A stretch of 33,668 nucleotides of DNA from a virus: the IMG/VR virus record IMGVR_UViG_3300031962_000018, positions 1-33,668 of that record. One strand, given 5' to 3'. The notes below the pieces were generated by a model that was not told where the DNA came from, did no database searches, and was given only the letters and a program-made list of their open reading frames with translations. Position numbers and translations under genes: made by a program. Positions 22,153-30,590 of the stretch are shown here, in pieces (the stretch's first letter is position 1; the number at the start of each line of letters is the position of its first letter).

Positions 22153-22563
22153 TTACCAGTCGATCTGGTTGCCGGAGGCCGGAGCCGACCAGTTCGGCTG
22201 CACGCGCAGCACGGTCACCACATAGACCTGAGCGGAGGTCGGCGTGATGGTGGCTGCCGTCACATTGGCGAAGTTGATCGCCAGCGTATCGGCTGCGGAG
22301 ACGCGCGAGCCGCCGATCACCAGGCCAGCTTGCGTGGTGGGCTTCTGCACCAGCACCACGTCGGTGGTTAGCAGCCCGATGCCGGTGGTGGCGAAAGTCT
22401 GCTCGGCCGAGGTCGCGCCCGACACGGAGGCCGGCGACAGCGTGAGGTTGAAGATGCCCATTTTCCAGACATTGCCGACCGGCATCTGGACGGTATCGGG
22501 CAGGCTCGCACTTTGCGGACCCGGGTTGGAGCCGTCGACGTTGGTAACTGCGGGGAAGGCCAT
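22153..22563 (-). CDS. Virion beta-domain protein, paralogue B
   Basis: A 136-residue protein. The N-terminal segment (SNPGPQSASLPDTVQMPVGN) is specific to this copy, while the later LVQKPTTQAGLVIGGSRVSA, 'ADTLAINFANVTAATITPT' core matches paralogue A. This gene lies directly after the coat gene in transcription order, where head-decoration proteins are often coded. Function is inferred from position and the repeated beta domain. Confidence 0.7.
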   Translation of the reverse strand: MAFPAVTNVDGSNPGPQSASLPDTVQMPVGNVWKMGIFNLTLSPASVSGATSAEQTFATTGIGLLTTDVVLVQKPTTQAGLVIGGSRVSAADTLAINFANVTAATITPTSAQVYVVTVLRVQPNWSAPASGNQIDW

Positions 22564-22575
22564 CGTCGCTCTCCC

Positions 22576-23934
22576 TTAGCCCGAAACCCGCACGCCGAGC
22601 GGACGGTACAGGCTGGAGAACCCATACGCAATGTCCATCCGGGTCGGCTCGGCATCATTGTTGATCGTGTACTGCGTGGCGATTCTGATCGAGATTCCGA
22701 GATCTTCGTCGTAGGCGCGTGAGGCTTCCACCGCGGTTCTGGGGAGAGGAAGATCAACGAACGCGAGAGCGTACGCGTCGCGGTGGAAGTACAGGTTTTC
22801 GGTCGAAGCCGTGGCCGAGGCCGCGCCGCCGTTGACCGTGATCGTGTAGGGCGTAACCGGCGCGGCCGATGAGTTCTGGAATTGGCCGCCGGAGATCAGG
22901 CACTCGCCCACGGTGACCGTCAACAAGCCGCCGGCCGTGCAGGTGTACAGCCCCGTGGTCGCATTGAACGTGCCGTGGTTGAGTGTCGCGGTTGCGAACT
23001 GCGGGCCGCCTGGCCCTGCTGTGCCGGTCATCTGCGCATAGCCGCCCGGCGGCAGCACCACGAACTGCTTCAGCGTGTTGCCGTACCGGCCGCGGTTCTG
23101 CGGGTTCACCGGATACACGCCCTTGACCTGGAGCGTGTCGCCGACGTAGACCTGGGCGGTCGCATTGCCCAGGCCGGAGATTTCGAACGTGCCGGTCTGC
23201 GCCCAGCCTGAGGTGAGCAGCGCCGTCCCGCCCGTGGGCGAGGTGGCCCCGGCTAGCACGGGCGTTCCATCCAGCGTGCCAGTCGTGTAGTTGGCGATAT
23301 TGGCGTCTTCGAACCAGTCGGCGCCGGCCGTCTTGGCCGCGACCATGCCGGTTTCGAAGAGGTCGCTGATCTTCGCCTGCGGGTTGAACAGGCCCTTGAG
23401 GGAATCGGCCATGCTCGAGGACGCGAGCGGATGCAGCACCGCGGTGGGCATCATGCCCTTGGGCATGCCCTCGGACACCAGGATCGCGCGCGCATCTGAG
23501 AACGACTTGAAGGCCGTCGGCGTCGTACCGGGCGTGCCCAGGCGGGTCGCCGTGTTCTGCAGCGCGAAGTAGGCGCCGTCGTTGTCCACGCGGTTCGCCG
23601 TGGCGATGCAGGCCGGGTGGATGAAGCGCTCCTCGAACTCGTCGATGTCGAGCAGCATGTTGATCGTGTTGAACTGGATATCGACGTGGAACTGATACAG
23701 GATGTTCACCGGCACGTAGTTCTCGGTCGAGGGCTCCACGTTCAGCGCCGGGCCGAAGGTGCCCTGGTACCGAGGCGGCAAGCGGACGTTGCAGGTCGCG
23801 CCGATCTTGCGGCCCTTCTGCCCGAATTCCTTGTCGTATTGCCGGTTGAACTTGTCGGTGAGCACGCACATGTTCGCGAGCACCGGCAATGCCCGGTTCG
23901 TGATCATGCTGATCGTCAGGAGCTGGTTTGCCAC
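22576..23934 (-). CDS. Major capsid protein, P22 gp5 family
   Basis: A 452-residue coat protein (P22 gp5 is 430). Family features: MANQLLTISMITNRALPVLA at the start; 'DKEFGQKGRKIGATCNVRLPPRY'; a long alpha segment 'FNTINMLLDIDEFEERFIHPACIATANRVDNDGAYFAL' forming the HK97 spine helix; and an Ig-like I-domain-type insertion around 220-310. The C-terminus has 'EDLGISIRIATQYTINNDAEPTRMDIAYGFSSLYRPLGVRVSG', typical of the family. It follows the scaffold gene by 54 bases. The P22-like fold is confidently assigned. Confidence 0.93.
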   Translation of the reverse strand: MANQLLTISMITNRALPVLANMCVLTDKFNRQYDKEFGQKGRKIGATCNVRLPPRYQGTFGPALNVEPSTENYVPVNILYQFHVDIQFNTINMLLDIDEFEERFIHPACIATANRVDNDGAYFALQNTATRLGTPGTTPTAFKSFSDARAILVSEGMPKGMMPTAVLHPLASSSMADSLKGLFNPQAKISDLFETGMVAAKTAGADWFEDANIANYTTGTLDGTPVLAGATSPTGGTALLTSGWAQTGTFEISGLGNATAQVYVGDTLQVKGVYPVNPQNRGRYGNTLKQFVVLPPGGYAQMTGTAGPGGPQFATATLNHGTFNATTGLYTCTAGGLLTVTVGECLISGGQFQNSSAAPVTPYTITVNGGAASATASTENLYFHRDAYALAFVDLPLPRTAVEASRAYDEDLGISIRIATQYTINNDAEPTRMDIAYGFSSLYRPLGVRVSG

Positions 23935-23988
23935 GAGCGATGCACCTCAGCGCCCACGCAGGGCGCGAACGGAAACGAAATCCGCGAA

Positions 23989-25077
23989 TCAGTGTCGCTT
24001 GCGCAAGGCCAGATTGGCGTGGTTGCGCCGCTCGTAGTCTCGGATCGTCTCGCGGATGTTCATATCCTCCGGAGCGACCTCTGAGGGAGAGGCACCACTG
24101 CCGTTCAAAGGCCTGATCACAGGCGCCGTATCGCGGGCCCGGCCCGGGACAATGCCCGTCTCGTCTTCGCTCGGTGCGGCCTCGCGCCGCGTGCCGTTGG
24201 CGCTTGCTTTGCTGCTCGGCGTTGCGCCGTCTTCATCCTTCGCGGCCGGCTTTTTGGCCTCGAATGGTTTAAGGGTACTCTCGATTTTGCCGATTGTCAC
24301 CAATTGCTCATCTGGCGGCAGTTTCGCGAGCTTGGTGAGCAGCTCCGGGTGCTTCGCCAAGTGGTAGCCAAGCTCGGCGAACATCTCGGACTTCTGCATA
24401 TAGCCGGCCACCACGGGCGGCACTTCGGCATCGACGGCGCCGACCACATCCGCATAGTCAGGTACCAGTTCGATCGCCTTGGCGATGCGCGCGCTGGCGG
24501 TTTCGCGGACCTCGGCCTGACGCCGCTCGGCCTCTGCCGCGGTGCGCTCGGCTTCCTTGGCGCGCAGCTTTTCATCCACGCGCCAGTCGGTCATCGCTTC
24601 CCAGTACGCGACTTCGCCCGCCGCATCGGCGGGGAACTTGTCGCGCTGGGGCTTGCCGGTGTCCGCTTTGGCTGCAGGTTCTACAGGTTGCGCCTTCGCC
24701 TTCAGATCATTCAACTCGCGTTCCGCCGCGGCGAGGCGGGACTCGGCAAGCTTCCTCTCGCTGTACTGCGCGGCGGCAAACTCCTCGGCTGCTTTGCGCT
24801 GGGCGACCCGCTTTCCAATGACGCGCTTGACCGAATCGGGCAGCTCCTTGCGGCCCACGGCCAGCAGATCGTGGCGCTCGCGTGAAGTCAGGCCATCCTG
24901 GCCTTCGACCTCCTCGGCGTCTTCGGTGGCCGCCTCTCCGGCCGGTTTCGCCGCTGCCTCATCGGTCGGCGCCGCTTTGGATTGCGGGATCTTGCCATCT
25001 TGCAGCGCCTGGGCCACGTCCAGATCGGATCTGATTTGCTCCAGTTCCGCTTTGCTGTCGATCGTTACAACCGCCAT
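23989..25077 (-). CDS. Scaffolding protein (P22 gp8-like)
   Basis: A 362-residue charged protein, Ala/Glu/Lys/Arg-rich, with a long coiled coil about residues 80-220 (FAAAQYSERKLAESRLAAAE) and a basic C-terminal end (DYERRNHANLALRKRH). P22 scaffold likewise ends in a basic helix-turn-helix that binds coat. The start is the ATG at 25077 overlapping the portal stop (TGATG); a GTG one codon upstream is less likely. Placed between portal and coat, as expected of an assembly scaffold. P22 gp8 is 303 residues, so this one is longer. Confidence 0.82.
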   Translation of the reverse strand: MAVVTIDSKAELEQIRSDLDVAQALQDGKIPQSKAAPTDEAAAKPAGEAATEDAEEVEGQDGLTSRERHDLLAVGRKELPDSVKRVIGKRVAQRKAAEEFAAAQYSERKLAESRLAAAERELNDLKAKAQPVEPAAKADTGKPQRDKFPADAAGEVAYWEAMTDWRVDEKLRAKEAERTAAEAERRQAEVRETASARIAKAIELVPDYADVVGAVDAEVPPVVAGYMQKSEMFAELGYHLAKHPELLTKLAKLPPDEQLVTIGKIESTLKPFEAKKPAAKDEDGATPSSKASANGTRREAAPSEDETGIVPGRARDTAPVIRPLNGSGASPSEVAPEDMNIRETIRDYERRNHANLALRKRH

Positions 25078-27275
25078 CACATGCCCCCGTTCGGTTTGCT
25101 CTCGGCGCTCAGCCCTGCCTGCACCATGCGATCCGCATCCTGCGCAGCGCCAGCCTGATTGACCCTGGAATCGAGAATCTTGCCGCCGGCGCGGATCTCC
25201 TCGACCGCAAGAGCAGTATGCGCGCGCGTCTCGGTGTCGTGGATCTTGGTCTGCGCGTTCACATTCGTGTCGTGCGCCTGCACCGTCGCCGCCAGATGCG
25301 CCTTGGTGATACCGGCCTTGGCATCCTGCTGCGCGGCCTGTAGCTGTTGCTGGAGCGACTGCACTTGGTTCGCCAGTGATTGCACGATGCTGCTGGCCCG
25401 GCTTGACAGCCCTTCCATGATCTTCTGCAGGCCCTCCGGGTTGGCGGCCATCAGCCGGTCGGCGAGCTCCTGCATGTACGGGTGGTCGATCGAGCGAAAC
25501 ACCAGGTCCGCGCCCTGCTTGGCGATGATCTCGGCCAGCGGGCCGATCTTCAGCAGATCGACCAGGTTCTCGGCGCCTTCTTCGCGCTTGGTCTCGTAGC
25601 CCGGCCCGGTGTCCATCACCACGTCGTAGCGGCCCACCGAGAGGTCGTTTTTCACGCGCTCGATCGCCTGGCCGTCCGCACCTTGCTCCTGCGTCTTATC
25701 GTTGAGCTTGACCATCGTGGGCGTGGAGTCCTCCCCGATGATCCGCTGCATGCGGCCCGGCTCCGGGTAGTAAAACGGGATCCATTCGACCATCACGCGC
25801 CAGAGCTGGGCGATCCCGAGCGTCAGGTTGTCGTAGTACTGAAAGTGCGACTGATCGGAGAGCCACTGCCGCCGCTTGATAGCGCGGCCGGACACCACAA
25901 CGCCCTTTTCATCCTGACCCGGCTCGTTCGGCATGCCGGCCACGGCCATCAGGTTCGAGCGCATGCCCTGCACAAACTCGGCAAAGCCCTGTTCGATTCC
26001 GGCAGGAGGCTGGCGCGTCGGCAATGGCAGCAGTTGATCGCCCTGCGCCGTTGGGATGACGACGGCTTTACCTACCAGAATCGAATAGGACTTCTGATTC
26101 GCGTCGTCCCACTCCGGATGGCCGTCGGTGACGCCTTCGTAGGCAGTCCACGGCGCTTTGGGTGCGAGGCCTAGCCGCTTGATCTTGGCGACCTCGCCGT
26201 AGTTCACCATCCGCTGCGCGTCCATCATGGCCTCGACCATGCCGCGGCGGCGCACTTTGCCGTCGATGTCGCGCACGTTGCCTTCGACGCGGAAGATCGG
26301 GATGTAGCTACCCGGGATCTGCTGGCGATCGATCACGATAAGGCCGTTCAGGCGAAACCACTCGACTTGGCGCTTGACCGAATCGCGCGAGCCTTCGATG
26401 CGGGCGCCGGCTTTCTTGAAGCGCTCGGCCACGTCGTCCAGATCGACGATCATCGCGCCGTCGCTCTCGCGCCTGCGTCGTGGCAGTTCGGAGCGGTACC
26501 GCGTCATCTCGGAGCCGTCAGCAGCGCGGATCGAATAGAGCTTTTCCTCGCGATCGCGAATGCGGAAATACTCGGCCAGGCGCAGATCTTCCTTGTCCTC
26601 CCAGTTCGTGCGCTCCTCATCGCGCCCGATGTCGGTCCATTGGATGTTCCGCGCGTTTGGATAGCGGCGCTTGTACTCCTGCCGCTTCATCTTCATCGAG
26701 ACGATGCACCAGGTCTGATCGGCGCCGCTGGGCATGATGGCGCTCGGGTCCATCGCCACTGTGAAGGTGTTGCGGATCGGCAGGATGCGCAGGTCCTTCT
26801 GAAACGAGCGCGCATCGATGTATTCGGCGATCAGGCGGAAGTAGCCGACGCCCCCGGTTATCGCGCAATCGGCTGCGGTGTCGTAGGCCACCGATGCCTC
26901 CGAGCGCGTCTCTATGTGGCGCCCGATGCCGTTGTAGATCTCGGCGATCTCGATGTCGGCGCCTTCGCCCACGGGATGACATCTGCCGCGCGGGCGCTGC
27001 TGTTTGATGTTGTTCAGCACGCGCGTGACCATCGCGCCGGTCAGGTTGATGGTGAGTTCCGGCTCATCCTGCGAGGCGGTCGTGGTGACATCGTGATCCC
27101 ACTGATCGCCTTCGACGAATAGCGCTGCCGCTTTGGCGCGCTTGTGGTTGTCGCTTTCGTGCTCGTTGAAGATGTTCAGGCGGTCTTTGGCCTCCTCCCA
27201 GATCGCAGCATCGGTGATCGCCGCGAACTCGCGATCTTCTTCGGTGCGGGCGGCTGCCCGATCAACCTCAGCCAT
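25077..27275 (-). CDS. Portal protein (P22 gp1-like)
   Basis: A 732-residue portal, like P22 gp1 (725). Recognisable stretches are 'NIFNEHESDNHKRAKAAALFVEGDQWD', 'LTINLTGAMVTRVLNNIKQQRPRGRCHPVGEGADIEIAEIYNGI', and RSEASVAYDTAADCAITGGV; late in the protein come AVAGMPNEPGQDEKGVVVSG and a long C-terminal helix rich in Gln/Ala (about 640-690, part of the barrel). The longer frame to 27335 adds 20 residues of basic sequence; the ATG at 27275 is preferred because MAEVDRAAAR reads as an ordinary start and lies in the tail of the upstream small gene. Twelve copies form the DNA entry and exit ring. Confidence 0.93.
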   Translation of the reverse strand: MAEVDRAAARTEEDREFAAITDAAIWEEAKDRLNIFNEHESDNHKRAKAAALFVEGDQWDHDVTTTASQDEPELTINLTGAMVTRVLNNIKQQRPRGRCHPVGEGADIEIAEIYNGIGRHIETRSEASVAYDTAADCAITGGVGYFRLIAEYIDARSFQKDLRILPIRNTFTVAMDPSAIMPSGADQTWCIVSMKMKRQEYKRRYPNARNIQWTDIGRDEERTNWEDKEDLRLAEYFRIRDREEKLYSIRAADGSEMTRYRSELPRRRRESDGAMIVDLDDVAERFKKAGARIEGSRDSVKRQVEWFRLNGLIVIDRQQIPGSYIPIFRVEGNVRDIDGKVRRRGMVEAMMDAQRMVNYGEVAKIKRLGLAPKAPWTAYEGVTDGHPEWDDANQKSYSILVGKAVVIPTAQGDQLLPLPTRQPPAGIEQGFAEFVQGMRSNLMAVAGMPNEPGQDEKGVVVSGRAIKRRQWLSDQSHFQYYDNLTLGIAQLWRVMVEWIPFYYPEPGRMQRIIGEDSTPTMVKLNDKTQEQGADGQAIERVKNDLSVGRYDVVMDTGPGYETKREEGAENLVDLLKIGPLAEIIAKQGADLVFRSIDHPYMQELADRLMAANPEGLQKIMEGLSSRASSIVQSLANQVQSLQQQLQAAQQDAKAGITKAHLAATVQAHDTNVNAQTKIHDTETRAHTALAVEEIRAGGKILDSRVNQAGAAQDADRMVQAGLSAESKPNGGM

Positions 27276-27495
27276 GTGTCTTCTTCTTGAAATCCGATGG
27301 GGACAAGCGTTTGCCCGCGCTGCTGCAGGCCGCATACCAATCGCGCCATTGACCGAGATTTATCGTTGGATCGTCTTCTGCGAAATCGTGCATCGAATCG
27401 GCGCGGCTAATCACGTAATGCCGCTCGGCACCGCTGCACCAGTCGTAAATATCCTGCAACGGATTGCGGGCGGCGGCGCGGTCTGTTTCAGCCAT
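27268..27495 (-). CDS. Small protein between terminase and portal
   Basis: A 75-residue protein starting MAETDRAAARNPLQDIYDWC and ending in basic SDFKKKTHG. Its first ten residues almost duplicate the portal N-terminus (MAEVDRAAAR). The ATG overlaps the terminase stop (TGATG), and its own last eight bases overlap the portal start, so translation runs through all three. No domain recognised. The shared N-terminal peptide may reflect duplication or a common assembly signal. Confidence 0.65.
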   Translation of the reverse strand: MAETDRAAARNPLQDIYDWCSGAERHYVISRADSMHDFAEDDPTINLGQWRDWYAACSSAGKRLSPSDFKKKTHG

Positions 27496-28943
27496 CAGAG
27501 GTTGCGCATCCAGGAGTGTGGCCCTCGCGGCCGATTGATATGCACTCCATTGCCATTCGGTTGAGCGATCTTCGGCGCATTGGCGAACTCAAGCCCGCGG
27601 CCGATGAGCGACAGAACATCGACGCCATCGTCGTACTTGCCGGCCGGAAAGCGCATTAGCTGCGACATCAGATCGGCCTTCCACGGCGCCGACTTCGGCA
27701 GGAACACCTTGCCCATCGCGCAGCGGGCCTGGATCGCGCGGGCTCGCACCACTTTGTCGGCGATGCTCGGCAGCCATTCGAGCCGGCAAAGAGCCCCGCG
27801 CTCCTGCATGCGTTTGCGCAGAAACGGCTCGATTGCGCGCCGGATCGGGCCTGACTCGCCAAACCAGATGAGCGGCTTGTACTGGATGATGAGGTCGCAC
27901 TGCCGCTCGATCCATGCGTCGGACTTCTCCTGCCCGCGCCACCAGTCGCGCGCGTACAGGTCGCTGTTGAAATCCAGGCCGAAGATGCCGTGCTCGGTAA
28001 AGTCGCCCCCGCCATCGGTTACCGCGTAGTCAGATGCGCCGTAGCAATGAAGCTGCGCCGGCAGCTCGACGTAATCGTTGAAGTCGTCGCGTTGGAAGAA
28101 GTCGCCTTCTTCCGGCGCCGGATCCTGCTGGTAGAGCGCATTCCACGCGCGCGGATCCAGCTTGGCCTGCTCGACCATCTCCTCCGTGAACCATTCCGGC
28201 CACAGGCGCTCGCCTGGCTGGCGGTCAAGGGGATCTGATGCGCGCGCGACCATCGGCAGCTTTACGATCGTCCAGCGGGCGGCTTCGCGCTCGAGGATGC
28301 GACCGCCCAGGTCGTCTTCATGCCATCGAGTTTGTATGAGAATTTGGCGCGCGCCCGGCTTGAGCCGCGGCATGAAGTCGTTGACGTACCAGTCCCACTG
28401 CTTCTGCCGGAACCGATCGCTGTCGGCTTCCTCGCGCGATTTGACCGGATCATCGATCAGTCCCAGGTCGGCACGCCGGCCCGCGATGCCGGTACCGACG
28501 CCAGCAGCGAAGAACTCGGCTCCGGATGCGGTTTCCCAGTTGCTGGAGGATTGCGCGAACTCCGAGAGGCCAAAGCCGAAGACGTTGCGATAGCGCTGGC
28601 TGTCAACGATGTTGCGCGCCCGCCGGCTGAACCGCTCCGCAAGGTCTGACGTGTTGGAACAACCGAGCACCGCGGCTTGCGGCTCGCGGCCGAGGAACCA
28701 GGGCGGAAACAGTACAGAAGCATAGGTACTCTTGGCGCTGCCCGGCGGCATCAGCACCATCAACCTTTCAATGTCGCCGCGCTCAACCGCCTCCAGGTGC
28801 TCGATCAACAGCCGATGATGCTTGGCCGGGACGAATCCGAGGTCCAGGTACTCAATGAAGCTCGTGAGGCTCCGATTCGCCTGCCTGCGCGCCAGCAGTT
28901 CCGCGGCTGCCTGGGCCGGTGATAATGCGGACGAGCTCCCCAT
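27495..28943 (-). CDS. terL: Terminase large subunit
   Basis: A 482-residue packaging motor and headful nuclease. ATPase part: Walker A-like MPPGSAKST (about 65-73), Walker B LGLIDD (160-165) and 'ILIQTRWHEDD' (201-211). Nuclease part: an RNase H-like acid set near D305 (GASDYAVTD), E363 (FGESG) and D439/D442 (YDDGVDV). The Walker A lacks a classic GxxGxGK loop but fits the phage-type 'P.G.AKST' variant. The start at 28943 lies 92 bases inside the small-subunit gene; no later ATG would keep the ATPase domain whole. Confidence 0.93.
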   Translation of the reverse strand: MGSSSALSPAQAAAELLARRQANRSLTSFIEYLDLGFVPAKHHRLLIEHLEAVERGDIERLMVLMPPGSAKSTYASVLFPPWFLGREPQAAVLGCSNTSDLAERFSRRARNIVDSQRYRNVFGFGLSEFAQSSSNWETASGAEFFAAGVGTGIAGRRADLGLIDDPVKSREEADSDRFRQKQWDWYVNDFMPRLKPGARQILIQTRWHEDDLGGRILEREAARWTIVKLPMVARASDPLDRQPGERLWPEWFTEEMVEQAKLDPRAWNALYQQDPAPEEGDFFQRDDFNDYVELPAQLHCYGASDYAVTDGGGDFTEHGIFGLDFNSDLYARDWWRGQEKSDAWIERQCDLIIQYKPLIWFGESGPIRRAIEPFLRKRMQERGALCRLEWLPSIADKVVRARAIQARCAMGKVFLPKSAPWKADLMSQLMRFPAGKYDDGVDVLSLIGRGLEFANAPKIAQPNGNGVHINRPRGPHSWMRNL

Positions 28944-29199
28944 CGGTCAGCTCACTTGCGTCGCGAACGTCAACGGTTGCCTGCACATAGTTCGGGATCA
29001 GGCGAGCGTACAGCTTGTAGAACTCGGTGCGGTTTCTGCGCGCCCAAGTCGCCATCGCCTTGATGCCGCCGACCGCCTCGAACACAGCGATGATGTTTTC
29101 CTTGCATTGGCGGCCGATCTTGTCTTTCGAGCCGGGCGGGCGCCCTTTGCCGGGCGGCAGGTATTTGCCCTTGCCCGCATTGCCGATGAAGTAGGACAT
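28852..29199 (-). CDS. terS: Terminase small subunit-like protein
   Basis: A 115-residue protein. 'PGKGRPPGSKDKIGR' followed by NIIAVFEAVGGIKAMATWAR and 'FYKLYARLIPNYVQ' is the usual layout of small terminase subunits of this type: a basic Gly/Pro start, then a helical oligomer domain. It would recognise the packaging site and present DNA to TerL. ATG 29199 shares a base with the upstream stop (TGATG); the frame above it is an Arg/Val-rich shadow. Its last 92 bases overlap terL, a longer overlap than elsewhere here. Confidence 0.78.
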   Translation of the reverse strand: MSYFIGNAGKGKYLPPGKGRPPGSKDKIGRQCKENIIAVFEAVGGIKAMATWARRNRTEFYKLYARLIPNYVQATVDVRDASELTDGELVRIITGPGSRGTAGAQAGESEPHELH

Positions 29200-29540
29200 C
29201 AGCGCGCCCTCGGATCGTAGCTCTCGCGGGCGTACCACGCCGACACGAACGCTTGGCACAGCGGCGTATTGGTGAACCGCAGCGCGCCGCTCGGCGCCGG
29301 TTTCAGCGGCGGCTCGTCTTCTTCGCCCAGCAGGGTCACGACGTAGAAGTCGCCGCGGTTGCGCACGTTCAGGAGCTGGCCCTTTGTCCAGGACTGCGGC
29401 ACTTGGGGCGCCTCTGGCTCCGTTGGCGCTTCTTCGTAAATCCGAAAATCGTCAAGCGGAACATCGGCGCGCAGGCGCGGTACCGATTGCATCGGTTGCA
29501 CGACGGCGTTTTTTGAGCGCAGGCCAATGGTACCGTTCAT
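29199..29540 (-). CDS. Hypothetical phage protein, 113 residues
   Basis: Begins MNGTIGLRSKNAVVQPMQSV, has an acidic Pro/Glu-rich middle (YEEAPTEPEAPQVPQSWTKG) and then a likely small beta domain (NVRNRGDFYVVTLLGEEDEP). It is coupled to the small terminase and to the upstream 73-residue gene by overlapping stop/start codons. No family recognised. Position suggests an early-late boundary protein or a packaging accessory. Confidence 0.55.
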   Translation of the reverse strand: MNGTIGLRSKNAVVQPMQSVPRLRADVPLDDFRIYEEAPTEPEAPQVPQSWTKGQLLNVRNRGDFYVVTLLGEEDEPPLKPAPSGALRFTNTPLCQAFVSAWYARESYDPRAR

Positions 29541-29758
29541 GACACCGCCTCGGCCGTCGCGCCCAGCGTGAACTTGATGATCTGCGCGCTGCCTTCGGTT
29601 TCGACGCCGAAGCTGACCGATCGTCCCTTTTCGGCCTTCTTGAGCTTGTCGAAGAGCCAGGCGCGCTCCGGATCCGTGAGATCGTCCAAGCCGAGCTGCA
29701 CCATCGCCCGGCCTTCCGGGCAGTGCATGCTCAGCATCAGCGTGGGCTTGACCTTCAT
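29537..29758 (-). CDS. Hypothetical phage protein, 73 residues
   Basis: An alternating strand/helix protein: MKVKPTLMLSMHCPEGRAMV, then LTDPERAWLFDKLKKAEKGR, and a final beta segment VSFGVETEGSAQIIKFTLGA. There is no metal or enzyme motif. Its ends overlap both neighbours by four bases (ATGA). Composition and length are consistent with a small folded virion or regulatory protein; no function is assigned. Confidence 0.55.
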   Translation of the reverse strand: MKVKPTLMLSMHCPEGRAMVQLGLDDLTDPERAWLFDKLKKAEKGRSVSFGVETEGSAQIIKFTLGATAEAVS

Positions 29759-30261
29759 CCGAGGCCTACCCCAACGAGCACGTCAACGAGGCTACCCGCC
29801 GGCGCATCGAACCGAGCCAGCTCGGGGCGGTCCAACTGTTCGGTGTCGTCCTCGTCCGGATCGATGACGCCCGACACGTCGAGCTCCCGACAGATCAGGT
29901 GCAGCACGTCGCCCCACAGGAACGTCTGGAACGAGTAGCCGCCGTACTCGTAGCCGCCCAGCTCTACCACGTCGCCGACCTTGACCTGCGTCGGCAGAAA
30001 GGCCTTGCTGTCCCAAGTCTTGGTGCGCCGATGCTTGTCCGGGTGGTCGTAGCGCTTCGGATAGCAGCCGGGGCCGACGGCCTTGACGATGCCACGCAGC
30101 GGCTTGGTGCGCTCGATGACCTCGAAGCTGGCGCGGTGATCGACCGGCAGCGGCTCGACGATCAGGTAGTCGCGGCGGCAGCGGATCGACTGGCCGGCAT
30201 CGACGATCGTGGCCGAGCCCCAGGACAGTTCGGCTGATCGGCCAGAGGTTTTGATGGTCAT
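29755..30261 (-). CDS. GroES-like co-chaperonin (phage)
   Basis: A 168-residue protein. Residues about 33-135 follow the GroES fold in order: RRDYLIVEPLP (first strand), 'KPLRGIVKAVGPG' (the VGxG loop), 'VKVGDVVELGGYEYGGYSF' (the KVGD..Y strand) and 'GDVLHLICRELDVSGVI' at the end. The insert GCYPKRYDHPDKHRRTKTWD falls in the middle. About 28 residues precede the domain and 30 acidic ones follow it, so it is longer than GroES (97). Phage GroES-like proteins such as T4 Gp31 help GroEL fold the coat protein. ATG 30261 is chosen over the frame start at 30345 because the upstream part is Pro/Arg-rich shadow. Confidence 0.78.
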   Translation of the reverse strand: MTIKTSGRSAELSWGSATIVDAGQSIRCRRDYLIVEPLPVDHRASFEVIERTKPLRGIVKAVGPGCYPKRYDHPDKHRRTKTWDSKAFLPTQVKVGDVVELGGYEYGGYSFQTFLWGDVLHLICRELDVSGVIDPDEDDTEQLDRPELARFDAPAGSLVDVLVGVGLG

Positions 30262-30266
30262 CGGCG

Positions 30267-30590
30267 TCAGAACCGGCTGATTCGGCCCCAAGTGATTGAA
30301 ACATCGTGAGTTCGGCGAAGGTGCGGCCGGCGCTGTGAAACGCAAAGTTTCACAAGCGCGAGGACTTCTCGGATCTGCGGTTGGTTCAACGGGCGCTTTG
30401 GCTTGCGGCTCGGGCGGCTTTGGCCTGCGGAAATTGGATTTCCATGGCGCACTGCTTGGGAACCGGCCTGGGTGGCTATGTACCCCTTGCTGCCTGCCGT
30501 ACGCACGCTGTGCGCTGGCTCTGCGACGCTGCAGAGGCCATTTGCAGCCCGGGGAAGGCGTCTGGAATCGATTTTTCGGGGGCGGTCCAT
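30267..30590 (-). CDS. Doubtful basic ORF upstream of the GroES-like gene
   Basis: A 107-residue frame whose TGA lies five bases before the GroES-like ATG, normal operon spacing. The product is strongly basic and Ser/Arg/Pro-rich (SRKPKRPLNQPQIREVLALV), with no domain. The opposite strand has a similar-length frame (30381-30626), and the DNA carries several inverted repeats, so the coding signal is weak. It could be a true small gene or a shadow of a structured regulatory segment. Confidence 0.35.
   Translation of the reverse strand: MDRPRKIDSRRLPRAANGLCSVAEPAHSVRTAGSKGYIATQAGSQAVRHGNPISAGQSRPSRKPKRPLNQPQIREVLALVKLCVSQRRPHLRRTHDVSITWGRISRF
30334..30443. repeat. Cluster of inverted and direct repeats in a gene-poor segment
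   Basis: Seen directly: TGTGAAAC/GTTTCACA (30334-30341 and 30347-30354, loop GCAAA), extended by CGC/GCG with one bulge; CGAG/CTCG around 30358-30370; a 14-base direct repeat GCTTTGGCTTGCGG / GCTTTGGCCTGCGG (30395 and 30417, 22 bases apart); and a perfect GGAAAT-TGG-ATTTCC palindrome (30429-30443). No T-run follows, so none is an ordinary terminator. They sit upstream of the GroES-terminase-head operon and could be operator sites or a packaging/origin element. Confidence 0.55.

Noticed and set aside
21322-22371. 349-codon plus frame opposite the glycosyltransferase
   Set aside because: His/Arg/Gln/Asp-rich mirror of the glycosyltransferase and paralogue genes.
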